A stretch of DNA of 64,000 nt from Crocinitomicaceae bacterium (GCA_024639405.1 JAHEIL010000013.1:1-64000), one strand, 5' to 3'. Positions 1 to 9,325 are shown, counted from the first letter of the stretch. A program made the numbers and translations. Notes: generated by a model not told the origin, from the sequence alone.

Positions 1-571
1 AAGGAGCAGTTGTATAGGAAATTTTAGCTGGCACTAAATGTGTGCTTGCTCCTAAAGGGAATAATACATCAGAAACAGTTGCTGCACCAAACCAGCGCTT
101 CATATTTCCGTTTATGTAACCAGATGTGTTCACCAATAGACCAACATTTGTAGGAGAAGAACCTAATTCTACTGCATTTGTATTTGTTTTGATGATGCCA
201 TTTAATGTTAATGAATCTGTCGCTTTCAAATCTCCCGTTCCATTTAAATTCAAAGCAGAACTAGCAGTCATATAAATTGCTTTGGATTGTACACTGCCTG
301 AAATGTTTTTTTCTGCGGAATTTGTAAATGTAACCGCACCAGCTAAAACAACAGGATTTGTTGTAATCATCACATTCCCTTTTGCTAAAATCTTAGCAGC
401 AGCATCTGAAGTAAATTTTTGGCCATCGGCAATTGTTGCATTGCCATGAATTGAAAGCACTCCTTTTGTGTAAAAATCTGACGATGCACCAACAAACAAA
501 TCTGTTGATTGTGCAAATACGTTTAGGGATAAAAATAAAATTGTTAGTGATAAAATTGTTGTTTTTTTCAT
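1..571 (-). CDS. Secreted protein, N-terminal part (runs off left edge)
   Basis: Open leftward reading frame from an ATG at 569-571 to the window edge, about 190 codons without a stop. The N-terminus is a clear signal peptide: a short MKKTT start, a hydrophobic stretch and a cleavage-like NVFAQ at about residues 17-21. The rest is rich in Ser, Thr, Asn and Gly and contains a FPLGAST stretch, as in Bacteroidota surface proteins that often end in a T9SS sorting tail. The C-terminus lies outside the window, so T9SS sorting is only inferred. It is transcribed divergently from the PorP/SprF operon. No enzymatic domain was recognised. Confidence 0.75.
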   Translation of the reverse strand, partial: MKKTTILSLTILFLSLNVFAQSTDLFVGASSDFYTKGVLSIHGNATIADGQKFTSDAAAKILAKGNVMITTNPVVLAGAVTFTNSAEKNISGSVQSKAIYMTASSALNLNGTGDLKATDSLTLNGIIKTNTNAVELGSSPTNVGLLVNTSGYINGNMKRWFGAATVSDVLFPLGASTHLVPAKISYTTAP

Positions 572-667
572 GTGAAAAGTTGTAAAAAAGTTAATTTATA
601 ATATTTCAAAGCATTATAAATTCGTGCCAAAAAATACAATGGTTTAAATTAGTGGTTTTAAGCCGTG

Positions 668-675
668 CAAATATA
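668..675 (-). promoter_or_regulatory. Bacteroidota -7 element (TATATTTG) for the left-edge secreted gene
   Basis: The minus strand reads TATATTTG, an exact match to the Bacteroidota -7 consensus TAnnTTTG, about 95 nt upstream of the ATG of the secreted protein. No clear -33 TTG is seen at the usual spacing. That position is occupied by a palindrome array. Confidence 0.5.
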
Positions 676-706
676 GGAATAATTCCCAACTTGGGAATGG
701 ATTCCC
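676..706. promoter_or_regulatory. Array of overlapping palindromes, possible operator
   Basis: Three perfect inverted repeats overlap: GGAAT-A-ATTCC (676-686), TTCCCAA-C-TTGGGAA (683-697) and GGGAAT-GG-ATTCCC (693-706). The half-site GGAAT/ATTCC therefore alternates at regular spacing. The array lies directly upstream of the leftward -7 element, between divergent genes, where a repressor or activator would bind. No regulator is known; the operator role is inference. Confidence 0.45.
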
Positions 707-752
707 ATTTTATTATGTACGGAAATTCATTATTCTCCTATTAAACACATCT

Positions 753-760
753 TATTTTTG
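753..760 (+). promoter_or_regulatory. -7 element (TATTTTTG) for the PorP/SprF operon
   Basis: Exact TAnnTTTG match located 24 nt before the ATG at 785. It supports choosing that ATG over the in-frame TTG at 758, which lies inside the promoter element. Confidence 0.45.
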
Positions 761-784
761 ATAATTTCGTACTTTTATGATATC

Positions 785-1798
785 ATGTTGTTGGATTTCA
801 TAAAATACCTTGTTTTTTCAATTGTTTTTTTGTTCGCAAATCAACAGGTTGTTGCCCAAGATATTCATTGGTCTCAAATCAACAACAACCCACTTTTTCA
901 AAACCCCTCCAATGCGGGGAATTTTGATGGCGACTATCGCTTTGTAGCGAATTACAAAGATCAATGGCGCAGTGTAACCATTCCATATAGCACTTTTTCC
1001 ATCTCTAGTGACCGTAAAAGTGATAAGCATCCAAAATTTGGTTATGGCATTTTGTTTTTTCACGATGTAGCTGGAGATGGTTTTTTCAGAACAATTGAAC
1101 TACAAATGAATGGTTCGTATGCATTTACATTCAAAGACAAGCGTCATTCTTTGCGATTTGGAATCAATTTTGGATTAAACAATCGACAAGTAAATTGGGA
1201 TTTATTGCATTTCGATAATCAATTCAACGGCATTGCATTCGACCCTTCATTAGCTACTAATGAAAATTTTCAAACAGGTCAAAACACAAATCTCTCTTTT
1301 GGATTGGGAAGTATTTACACCTTTCAATTGTCCGAAAACAAAAAAATTAACATTGGATACGGAGCATATAATATCAATCAACCTAATCAAGGTTTTTATG
1401 CTGCTATTGTTAGAAGAGATGTGCGGCATTCTATTTTCATCAATGGCCAATATCCATTGAACATTGATTGGGATTTATTACCGAGTATCAATAGTTCTTT
1501 TCAAGGTGTTTATTCTGAACTCTTATTAGGAAGCGCAGCAAAATATACCTTAGAAAAAACAGTTTATGCATACAAAGCCATTTATGCCGGTCTTTACTTA
1601 CGTAATAAGGATGCCTTTATTTTATATGCTGGAATGGATTATCAAAATTTGTTTGTTGGATTAAGCTATGATATTAACTTTTCTAAATTAGTCCCTGCAA
1701 GCAATGCCCGTGGAGGTTTTGAAATTGCAGTGAAATACGTGTTAAACAAAATCAAGAAGAACAATTTAATCCATCGTGTATGTCCAGACTATATCTAA
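785..1798 (+). CDS. PorP/SprF family type IX secretion system membrane protein
   Basis: A ~338-residue outer-membrane protein of the PorP/SprF family, which works with T9SS and gliding components. The start was set at the ATG at 785 because it gives a good signal peptide (hydrophobic to about residue 20, cleavage near VVAQ). The mature N-terminus DIHWSQ followed by NPLFQNPSNAG is the family hallmark: SprF/PorP proteins begin with a short motif and an early Asn-Pro-Ala/Ser segment. The rest alternates polar and aromatic residues like a beta-barrel. The 3' end overlaps the next gene by 19 nt, so the two are translationally linked. Such PorP-PorE pairs usually sit next to a large secreted adhesin; none is visible immediately upstream on this strand. 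Confidence 0.85.
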   Translation: MLLDFIKYLVFSIVFLFANQQVVAQDIHWSQINNNPLFQNPSNAGNFDGDYRFVANYKDQWRSVTIPYSTFSISSDRKSDKHPKFGYGILFFHDVAGDGFFRTIELQMNGSYAFTFKDKRHSLRFGINFGLNNRQVNWDLLHFDNQFNGIAFDPSLATNENFQTGQNTNLSFGLGSIYTFQLSENKKINIGYGAYNINQPNQGFYAAIVRRDVRHSIFINGQYPLNIDWDLLPSINSSFQGVYSELLLGSAAKYTLEKTVYAYKAIYAGLYLRNKDAFILYAGMDYQNLFVGLSYDINFSKLVPASNARGGFEIAVKYVLNKIKKNNLIHRVCPDYI

Positions 1799-3702
1799 TT
1801 GGAATCGCTTTCTTGTTCAATTTCACCGTGTTTGGACAAAACAAAGTACTTCAATACTTAAATTATGGCGATGAAAAATTTCAAAAAGGAGATTTTATCA
1901 ATGCATTAGATTATTACCAACAAGCACTTGCACTTGATTCTAATGCTGTTGCCATCAATTGGAAATATGCAGAAACATTAAAAGCATACAAAGATTACGA
2001 AAAAGCAGCAACGTATTACGAAATCGTATATCATAAAGAAGGAACTAAAATTTATCCTGCTTCTTTGATTAATTGGGCGTTGATGACAAAGCAAAATGGC
2101 AATTATAACTTAGCCATTGACTTATTCAAAAAGGCAAAAAACACGTATTCTAAGGATAAAAAAAGTTATTATTACATCAAAGCAAAACGCGAATTAGAAT
2201 CTTGTTTGTGGGCAAAATCCTATGTGCAACCTTCTATTGATTTGATTACGCATCCACTTCCTGCAACTGTAAACACAGAAAACTCAGAGTTTGGACATAG
2301 TATTTCAAACGGAATTCTTTATTTTTCTTCTTTAAGAGCAGACTCAATTAATTCAAAAGAAGAAGTACTTTCTCCGACTTACACTACTTCACTCTATTCT
2401 TCCAAGATTACAGTGGATGGGCAATTTGAGGAAAACCAAAAAATAGCAAATCTTGTTTCAGAAAAGTCAAACAGTGGAAATGGTTCATTTTCAATTGACC
2501 ATAAACGCTTTTACTTTAGTATTTGTTCCAATGATAATTTTAATTACACCTGTAAAATAGCGGTAGCACAAGTAGCTAATGAGAAATGGATTTCAGTTGA
2601 CACATTAGGTGAAATCATCAATGAAAAAGGAGCGAATACGACCATGCCACACATTGCCAATTGGAATGGAAAAGAAACACTTTTCTTTTCATCAGATCGT
2701 ACTGGTTCAGAAGGCGGAATGGACATTTGGTTTAGTCAGATCACGAATGGCAATCAATTTTCAAAAGTTAAAAATTTAAAAGAAATCAACACGGTTGAAA
2801 ACGACCTTTGTCCGTGGTGGGATGTAACAAGCAATTCACTTTATTTCTCATCATCTTGGCAGAACGGTTTTGGCGGCTTGGACATCTATAAAACAAGCTA
2901 TACGAATCAATTTAGCATCCCTGAAAACATTGGAAAACCTTTTAATTCTTCTGCAAATGATGTGTATTTTTTCAAGCAAAATGACACTTCGTATTTCAGT
3001 AGCAATCGAAAAGGTGTGAAATTCAGTAAAAATCCAACATGTTGCAGTGATATCTTTTCTGTCATACCTTATAAAAATGAAAAAGATTCTTCAGGCTTAA
3101 TCACTTCTATAGAAACCTTTGAAACGTTATCGAAGCGCTTACCTGTTACGTTGTATTTTCACAACGATGTTCCGAATCCAAAATCTATAGATACTATTAC
3201 ACTATTAAATTACACTACAACCTATCAGGAATACACAAAACTACTACCTATCTACCAAGAAGAATACGCTAGTGGTTTAAATTCAGAAAATGCTAGCATT
3301 GCAAAAGAAGAAATCGAAAGTTTCTTTCTTGAAAAAGTAGATCAAGGAATGAAGGATTTAACTTTGTTCAAAGAATTATTATACAAAGAATTACAAAAAG
3401 GCACAAAAATCAAGTTGGCAATTAAAGGTTTTGCGAGTCCATTGGCGAAATCTGATTACAATGTAAAACTTACAAAACGAAGAATCTCATCACTCAAGAA
3501 TTATTTGTCTGAGATAGATTCAGGAGCATTTCTTCCATTTCTTTTTTCCAATGCACTTCAAATTACTGAAATTCCTTTTGGTGAAAACAAAGCCAACAAA
3601 TTAACGAGTGACAATTTTCACGATCAAAAAAATTCTGTTTATTCGAAAGCAGCTGCATTAGAACGTAAAATAGAAATTGTTTCTATAACACGAAGCAATT
3701 AA
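1780..3702 (+). CDS. PorE-like protein: TPR, WD40-like propeller and OmpA-like C-terminus
   Basis: A 640-residue periplasmic or outer-membrane protein. The signal peptide ends near residue 20 (TVFGQ). Residues ~25-115 form tetratricopeptide repeats. Residues ~150-430 form a PD40/WD40-like beta-propeller with repeated LYFSS and LFFSSDR blades. Residues ~510-640 form a divergent OmpA-like peptidoglycan-binding domain around KGFASPLAKSDYN and the KRRISSLKNYL helix. This architecture matches PorE of the T9SS, which anchors the secretion apparatus to peptidoglycan. The overlap with the PorP/SprF gene upstream supports a shared role. The OmpA-like portion is weak, so peptidoglycan binding is inferred. 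Confidence 0.8.
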   Translation: MSRLYLIGIAFLFNFTVFGQNKVLQYLNYGDEKFQKGDFINALDYYQQALALDSNAVAINWKYAETLKAYKDYEKAATYYEIVYHKEGTKIYPASLINWALMTKQNGNYNLAIDLFKKAKNTYSKDKKSYYYIKAKRELESCLWAKSYVQPSIDLITHPLPATVNTENSEFGHSISNGILYFSSLRADSINSKEEVLSPTYTTSLYSSKITVDGQFEENQKIANLVSEKSNSGNGSFSIDHKRFYFSICSNDNFNYTCKIAVAQVANEKWISVDTLGEIINEKGANTTMPHIANWNGKETLFFSSDRTGSEGGMDIWFSQITNGNQFSKVKNLKEINTVENDLCPWWDVTSNSLYFSSSWQNGFGGLDIYKTSYTNQFSIPENIGKPFNSSANDVYFFKQNDTSYFSSNRKGVKFSKNPTCCSDIFSVIPYKNEKDSSGLITSIETFETLSKRLPVTLYFHNDVPNPKSIDTITLLNYTTTYQEYTKLLPIYQEEYASGLNSENASIAKEEIESFFLEKVDQGMKDLTLFKELLYKELQKGTKIKLAIKGFASPLAKSDYNVKLTKRRISSLKNYLSEIDSGAFLPFLFSNALQITEIPFGENKANKLTSDNFHDQKNSVYSKAAALERKIEIVSITRSN

Positions 3703-3707
3703 AGTGA

Positions 3708-3734
3708 AAAAGCGGAACCAAAGGAACCGCTTTT
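3708..3734. terminator. Bidirectional terminator hairpin
   Basis: Stem AAAAGCGG / CCGCTTTT around an 11-nt loop, between the convergent stops of the PorE-like gene and the 1390-aa surface protein gene. The stem is flanked by A and T runs on both strands. A near-identical hairpin follows the second T9SS-tail gene at 8071-8097. Confidence 0.75.
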
Positions 3735-4020
3735 GAAATATAAATGTATTAACTATTTAAAGCACAACAACTTTTACTGTTTGAATGGTACTTTCACCTT
3801 GAATATTCACAGAATAAATTCCGGCTTTCAAGTCTGCTATTTCCAATGGTAATAAAGTGGAACCAGCAGCGATGTTAGACGTTGCTTGGCTGTAAATTTT
3901 ACCATCCGTTCCAATAAGTTGAACTGCAATTGTTTGTGGCATTGATGTATTCAGCACTAACGTTACCGCGCCAGATGTTGGATTTGGGAAAACGTGTGCG
4001 TTAAAATTTATATCTGTATT
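3708..4020. repeat. Duplicated T9SS-tail plus terminator module, copy 1
   Basis: This stretch matches 8071-8383 at a constant offset of 4363 bp with only a handful of differences. It covers the terminator hairpin and the last ~85 codons of the surface protein. Similarity continues more weakly to about 4300, back to the LPVELTTFNANC segment. Upstream of that the two genes are unrelated. Confidence 0.85.
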
Positions 4021-7000
4021 ACAAGCAGCACTAATTGGCCCGTAAATTTTACTTACACCATCTTGGTCCACTTGGTTCAAACGGTAGTAAACTACATTTG
4101 TTGATTTTTCAGAATCAACGACTGAATAATCTAATAATGCTATTGAATTCCCAGCCGCTTGTATTGACTTTAAAAGTGACCAATTATTTCCATCTCTACT
4201 TTTCTCTACATCAAAATACGCTGAGTTGTGTTCTGACGCTGTTTGCCAGTTAATCGTTGTTGCGTTTTCAGTACAATTTGCATTGAAAGTTGTTAATTCA
4301 ACTGGCAATCCTGACCCTTCTTGAATAGAAAAAGGAGAAAAAGTTCCAGTATAACCAACTACCGTTAATGCATTTGTTCCAACAGATGAAGAACTTACAA
4401 CCGGTACTTCCCATGCTGAACCCGAAAAATGATTCATTTCTGGTAGATAAAAGCTTCCATTAGCAACTTCACCTGCATTCCAGTTGAATACAAAATCAAC
4501 TCCAGATCCTGCGTTAGCGTTCGTTTTAGAAATATCCCACGTTCTGTTAACTGCTGTTGATGAAACGGCTGTTCCACTTACTCCATTTATATACAACGCA
4601 TCCATTACATTTGCAGAAAAATCATCACTTACCCCTGTATTATTAGAAATACTTAGAGGATTATAGCTACTATTTCCAATAGGGAACTCAAAGGATGTTG
4701 AATTCGAGATTGTACGAATAACTTTTCCTGTTCCAGTTGTTTTGAAGTAATTCGTTGGTGTACCGGTAATACTTGCTATTCCAGTATTTAATGTAACGGA
4801 ATTATTTCCTAAAATTGGTAAACCACCTAAATATAAATTTCCAGATGTTTGAAAATGAATAGGATCTTGCAATGTAAAACCATTCATGGATATTGCTCCC
4901 GTTTGCAAATTGCTTCCAATTTGAATAGAAGAAAATCCATTCGTGAAATTTGTTGAAAAATAAGAAGCTGGCAATTGTAAAGTACCTGTTGCTCCTGCTA
5001 TTCCAATTGTAGTAGTTGGCGTTTGTGGTTGTAACAGTAATTTCCCTCCACTAGTAATCGTTTTACCACTTGCGAAACTCAATGTATTTCCTGTTAATAA
5101 AATATCACCATTGGATGAAGATGAAATATTATCGTTTAGTGTAATAGCACTTCCATAAATAGAAATTGGACCGCCTGCAGAAATCCCACCTGCCAATATT
5201 AAACCTAATGTATTCGAAGTTTTTCCAATTCTTACAGATGTTGGATTTCCAGAAATAGATAAACCTGTAAATGAAGTATAATCAAAAGCACTGTTTACTG
5301 ATTCAACTACAACATTTCCGCTAGTGTTTATTTTAACATTTTTAGTGCTATTTAAAATGAACGCTGCTTTGTCTGATATAATAGACACAGATGAAGAACT
5401 TGTTACAATATTGGAACCATCTGCACCCAAAAGAATATCATTGGTAGTAGATGGATTAAGATAAATCCCATAATAATTTCCTGTATAACCCACTGGTTTA
5501 AAATCATTTAAAGTTATTGCACCTGAATTTGATATTATCTTTAATGAAGAAGCATCTGTTACGATTCCTCTTGCATTCAATGAGTTTTTTCCTCCAGTAC
5601 CATTTATTGTAATGGCACCAGCACTTGATTGTATCAAAGTGTTACTAAGTTGGAACCCCCATGCATTAGTTGTGTTGGCATTATTAGTTGCATCACTAGT
5701 TAAGGTTATTGTTCCTTGACCACTTGAAATGATATCTGTATAATCAAATGCAATCCCTCTGTCAGAACCGCCTATAACGCCTGAATTTGCAGTTGTTGAA
5801 GTAATATTAATATTTCCACCATTAGCATTTAATATAACTTTTGAACCAGAAGTACCTGCAAAAACGATTCCACGGTCATCACCAGATGTAAAAGGTGAAT
5901 TTAATGAACTATATAAAATATTTGAACCTTGTGTTGTTATCGTAACACCAGCATTTTGCGTAATTTTAGTTCCATTTAGAATAATTCCATTATTAGAAGA
6001 CAAAGAACTTGATATTGCTGAATTAATGGCAATTAAAGTTCCATTCAACAAAAGCGAACCTGTTAAATTGTATGTATATAAATGATCTAATGAAATACCA
6101 AATGCATTAGTTGATTTTCCGATTGAAAGGTTATTCATTCCATTGTTATCTTGATCTAATTGAAACCAAATTGTTTGAAGACTTTGACCAAATGAATCAT
6201 CACTAGACTCTAATGTTATAGAACCAGTTCCATTTAGATATGGTTTTGTTGATATTGAAGTGGTAACCCAATTAAATGTTTCCCCTCTAATAACTATATT
6301 TCCTGTACCAGGATTCAACGTTAAATAATCTAATTCTAAATTACCCGAAGCATTGGCATCTGCATCTGCATTAATAATTAAGTTGCCTCCTCCTGTTGTA
6401 ATCGTTCTTCTAGTAGTTGTATTAGTAGCAAAATCTGTATTTGCATTAATAGTAATATCAAAGCCATTTGTTGTAATATCTGCATTCAAATTAAAACTAC
6501 CGGTATTAAAAGTTATTGGTCCATTGGAAGTTAATACATTAGAAAAAGTAAGAGCGGACGAAGAAGCTGTTTTTCCAAATGTAAAAGAGCCTAAAGTTGT
6601 TCCAAAATTCCAATCATCGTCATATGTTAAAGTTGCTCCTACACCATCTGTCCCTGCCCGCATGTATGTAAATGAAGATCCAGAAGGTTGAATTGTTAAT
6701 CCACCAGTAGTCTGAACCGAAATTGAACCTGCACCTGTATTTGTCCATCGTTGATAAATAGAATTCCCTTCTATCAATATAGAACCAGAGTAAGTAGTTG
6801 TGCCATCAAACCCAATTCGAATGGCATTTGAAACATCTACCACTCCAAATCTAATAGAATTGCTCATTTGGCCTAAAGATTCTTTTGTATTACTCCCTTT
6901 TATTGTTATAGCTCCCGATTGAGAAATTATTTTTAAACGATCAGTTGCGGTTGCAAACAAGGCAACACCTTCACTATCAGTCCCCGTATTGTTTATATAA

Positions 7001-7929
7001 TTTGCAGAACCATCAATTAAAATTGATCCACTAGTCGTTTTTATTGTTACTCCATAATTTGCAGTTCCACTTAATCTAATTCCATGTCGCCAACCGGAAG
7101 AAGTCCCTGTTGCATCCGTGCCATTTCCATTAATTTGTATAGAACCTGAAGTTGATTGAATAATAATTGGACCTGCATTTGCTTCCATATTGGAAGCAAT
7201 TCCATTGGTAAATTTACCATTCAAAGTACCATCTATAAAAATAGAACCTGAAGTTGATGAAACTACAGTGTTATCTAACTTCAAGCCATTATTAAAACCC
7301 ATTGTTGAACCAGTATAATAAGAATATCCTTTCATTTGTATGTCTCCACCATTTGTTGTAACACTACCCCCAATTAAAGAAAATCCACTTTCACCATTTG
7401 TCCATGTCCGAGCATAAGTATCACCTACTATCAAACTATTCCATGTTACATCTGTATTTCCACCACCAGCCCAAAAATGGCCACCGTTGGTATTAATTAC
7501 AGGAGCATTTAGTGTTATGGTTCCTCTTTGGCCTATATTTACAGCTGCACGTAAAACCAAATTCATACTTGCACTACTTGATGTAATCGAAATACCATTT
7601 GCGATCACAATGTCCGTTGCAGATTTAAACGTCAATGTTCTGTTAGTTGCACCTGTATAAAGTATATTGTCATTGATATTAATATTTCTCAAAACATTTA
7701 CATAGGGTAGATCAACAGTTAAATTTCCTGTATTCGTTAAATGATTAGTTATAACACTTGGATGAATTGTTGCCGTTCCTGAAGATGCAATTTGTAATAC
7801 ATTACCAGAAATGCTCCAATTCGTTCCGGATGTTCCTGATTCACCACTTGTGGAAATTGTTAAGTTTTGAGCAAATAAACCAACTGAAAAGTTGAAGAAA
7901 ACTACAAAAAAGAATACTATTTTTTTCAT
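3757..7929 (-). CDS. Giant secreted beta-helix-like protein with T9SS type A sorting domain
   Basis: A 1390-residue exported protein with a signal peptide (MKKIVFFFVVFFNFSVGLFAQ). Residues ~30-1080 are low-complexity Ser/Thr/Gly/Asn/Ile repeats of the type SGSILIDG, SGAITIKG and SGSILIEG, expected for a right-handed beta-helix or adhesin fold. A linker with LPVELTTFNANC at about residue 1205 leads into a fibronectin-like segment, then the T9SS type A tail starting at HVFPNPTSG and ending in TVKVVVL. That tail directs export through the T9SS and usually anchoring on the cell surface. No catalytic motif was recognised. The C-terminal module is nearly identical to that of the neighbouring gene. 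Adhesin or matrix function is inferred. Confidence 0.88.
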   Translation of the reverse strand: MKKIVFFFVVFFNFSVGLFAQNLTISTSGESGTSGTNWSISGNVLQIASSGTATIHPSVITNHLTNTGNLTVDLPYVNVLRNININDNILYTGATNRTLTFKSATDIVIANGISITSSSASMNLVLRAAVNIGQRGTITLNAPVINTNGGHFWAGGGNTDVTWNSLIVGDTYARTWTNGESGFSLIGGSVTTNGGDIQMKGYSYYTGSTMGFNNGLKLDNTVVSSTSGSIFIDGTLNGKFTNGIASNMEANAGPIIIQSTSGSIQINGNGTDATGTSSGWRHGIRLSGTANYGVTIKTTSGSILIDGSANYINNTGTDSEGVALFATATDRLKIISQSGAITIKGSNTKESLGQMSNSIRFGVVDVSNAIRIGFDGTTTYSGSILIEGNSIYQRWTNTGAGSISVQTTGGLTIQPSGSSFTYMRAGTDGVGATLTYDDDWNFGTTLGSFTFGKTASSSALTFSNVLTSNGPITFNTGSFNLNADITTNGFDITINANTDFATNTTTRRTITTGGGNLIINADADANASGNLELDYLTLNPGTGNIVIRGETFNWVTTSISTKPYLNGTGSITLESSDDSFGQSLQTIWFQLDQDNNGMNNLSIGKSTNAFGISLDHLYTYNLTGSLLLNGTLIAINSAISSSLSSNNGIILNGTKITQNAGVTITTQGSNILYSSLNSPFTSGDDRGIVFAGTSGSKVILNANGGNINITSTTANSGVIGGSDRGIAFDYTDIISSGQGTITLTSDATNNANTTNAWGFQLSNTLIQSSAGAITINGTGGKNSLNARGIVTDASSLKIISNSGAITLNDFKPVGYTGNYYGIYLNPSTTNDILLGADGSNIVTSSSSVSIISDKAAFILNSTKNVKINTSGNVVVESVNSAFDYTSFTGLSISGNPTSVRIGKTSNTLGLILAGGISAGGPISIYGSAITLNDNISSSSNGDILLTGNTLSFASGKTITSGGKLLLQPQTPTTTIGIAGATGTLQLPASYFSTNFTNGFSSIQIGSNLQTGAISMNGFTLQDPIHFQTSGNLYLGGLPILGNNSVTLNTGIASITGTPTNYFKTTGTGKVIRTISNSTSFEFPIGNSSYNPLSISNNTGVSDDFSANVMDALYINGVSGTAVSSTAVNRTWDISKTNANAGSGVDFVFNWNAGEVANGSFYLPEMNHFSGSAWEVPVVSSSSVGTNALTVVGYTGTFSPFSIQEGSGLPVELTTFNANCTENATTINWQTASEHNSAYFDVEKSRDGNNWSLLKSIQAAGNSIALLDYSVVDSEKSTNVVYYRLNQVDQDGVSKIYGPISAACNTDINFNAHVFPNPTSGAVTLVLNTSMPQTIAVQLIGTDGKIYSQATSNIAAGSTLLPLEIADLKAGIYSVNIQGESTIQTVKVVVL

Positions 7930-7968
7930 AAATATTGATATAGGAGTGGTTTAGGATAAAAAGATCTG

Positions 7969-7976
7969 CAAATTTA
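7969..7976 (-). promoter_or_regulatory. -7 element (TAAATTTG) for the giant surface protein
   Basis: The minus strand reads TAAATTTG, an exact TAnnTTTG match, about 40 nt upstream of the ATG. No convincing -33 element was found. The same TAAATTTGCA core precedes the neighbouring T9SS-tail gene. Confidence 0.5.
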
Positions 7977-8070
7977 AGTGTTTTTCAATCATAAACTAAT
8001 TTTTTTTACTGAATAGTGATCTGAAAACTAAGCTAAATCTAGTTGAATGAATAGTACCTGTTTTCACAAA

Positions 8071-8097
8071 AAAAGCGGAACCAATGGAACCGCTTTT
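8071..8097 (-). terminator. Terminator after the 388-aa T9SS-tail gene
   Basis: Stem AAAAGCGG / CCGCTTTT, followed on the minus strand by a T-run. It is the second copy of the hairpin at 3708-3734 and was duplicated together with the gene's 3' end. Confidence 0.75.
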
Positions 8098-8383
8098 GAA
8101 ATATAAATGTATTAACTATTTAAAGCACAACAACTTTTACTGTTTGAATGGTACTTTCACCTTGAATATTCACAGAATAAATTCCGGCTTTCAAGTCTGC
8201 TATTTCCAATGGTAATAAAGTGGAACCAGCAGCGATGTTAGACGTTGCTTGGCTGTAAATTTTACCATCCGTTCCAATAACTTGAACTGCAATTGTTTGT
8301 GGCATTGATGTATTCAGCACTAACGTTACCGCGCCAGATGTTGGATTTGGGAAAACGTGTGCATTAAAATCTATATCTGCATT
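8071..8383. repeat. Duplicated T9SS-tail plus terminator module, copy 2
   Basis: Partner of 3708-4020. The encoded last ~80 residues differ from copy 1 essentially by one Leu/Val change, while the body of the protein is unrelated. This indicates recent duplication or gene conversion limited to the sorting domain and terminator. Confidence 0.85.
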
Positions 8384-9286
8384 ACATGCAGCACTAATCG
8401 GCCCGTAAATTTTACTTATTCCATCTTGGTCCACTTGGTTCAAACGGTAATAAACAATTGTTGATGCTTTTTCTTCGTCAATAATTGAGTAATTAATGAT
8501 TTCATTTGAGTTTCCTGCACCAGCAACTGTTTCAACTACTGACCAATTTGCCCCGTCTCTGCTTTTTTCTACTTCGAAGTAAGCACTGTTGTGTTCTGAT
8601 GCTGTTTGCCAAGAAATTGCATTTCCATTTTCTGTACAATTTGCATTGAAAGTGGTTAATTCGACCGGTAATGTTGACTGACCTTTTAAAAGAAAATTAT
8701 TAACTCCAAAATAATTAATATCAGAAGGTGCTAATATTTCAACTCTATCTACACTTGTAAATCCAGAAACATTAACAGTTGAAACATTGGTTACAATATT
8801 ATAAGGAATATTAGCTGTAGTTGTACCTACAATCGTAGATCCTACATATGCTCTAATAGTAAATGTTTTGGTTAAACCATCTCCACTTTTATTAAGTATA
8901 TCTAAACCTCCAAAATAAGCTTTTAAACTAGAGCTGAAGTAAATGTTTATCTTTTGAAATGCAGTTGCATTACTTAAAACTTGAGAATAAGTTAAAAACT
9001 TACCTGTCCCAGTAGAATGCGAAAAATCAAGTACTGAAGTCTGTACGCTAGACGAAGATGTTAAACATTGAAACATTGGATAACTTCCAGTAAAATAAGC
9101 AGGCAAACCAGTTGCTAAACAATTAGAATTGATTAACGACCCATTTGCATAACATCCATAATTCCCCCATTGTGAAGGACCATCTGACATGTTACTCGAA
9201 GTAAATGAAAAAGTCGAAAAAGATTGTGAAATTGATAATGTACTAACAAAAAAAGTAAATACTGCTAAAAATAATTTGTTTTTCAT
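8120..9286 (-). CDS. Secreted protein with T9SS type A sorting domain
   Basis: A 388-residue exported protein with a signal peptide ending near residue 20 (STLSISQ). Residues ~25-205 form a unique domain with several Ser/Thr-rich strands and a few Cys; its family was not recognised. From LPVELTTFNANC (about residue 207) to the end it carries a fibronectin-like linker and a T9SS type A tail (HVFPNPTSG to TVKVVVL), nearly identical to the tail of the 1390-aa protein. It is probably released or attached at the surface by the T9SS. Two tandem copies of its promoter region lie upstream. Function of the unique domain is unknown. Confidence 0.85.
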   Translation of the reverse strand: MKNKLFLAVFTFFVSTLSISQSFSTFSFTSSNMSDGPSQWGNYGCYANGSLINSNCLATGLPAYFTGSYPMFQCLTSSSSVQTSVLDFSHSTGTGKFLTYSQVLSNATAFQKINIYFSSSLKAYFGGLDILNKSGDGLTKTFTIRAYVGSTIVGTTTANIPYNIVTNVSTVNVSGFTSVDRVEILAPSDINYFGVNNFLLKGQSTLPVELTTFNANCTENGNAISWQTASEHNSAYFEVEKSRDGANWSVVETVAGAGNSNEIINYSIIDEEKASTIVYYRLNQVDQDGISKIYGPISAACNADIDFNAHVFPNPTSGAVTLVLNTSMPQTIAVQVIGTDGKIYSQATSNIAAGSTLLPLEIADLKAGIYSVNIQGESTIQTVKVVVL

Positions 9287-9325
9287 AAATAAAATTTATG
9301 AGTGGTTTTCATTAAAAAAGGTATG

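Noticed and set aside
6353..6691. Rightward ORF of 112 aa opposite the giant surface protein
   Set aside because: It is a low-complexity Val/Leu/Pro shadow of the Ser/Thr/Asn-rich repeats on the other strand, with no promoter or family.
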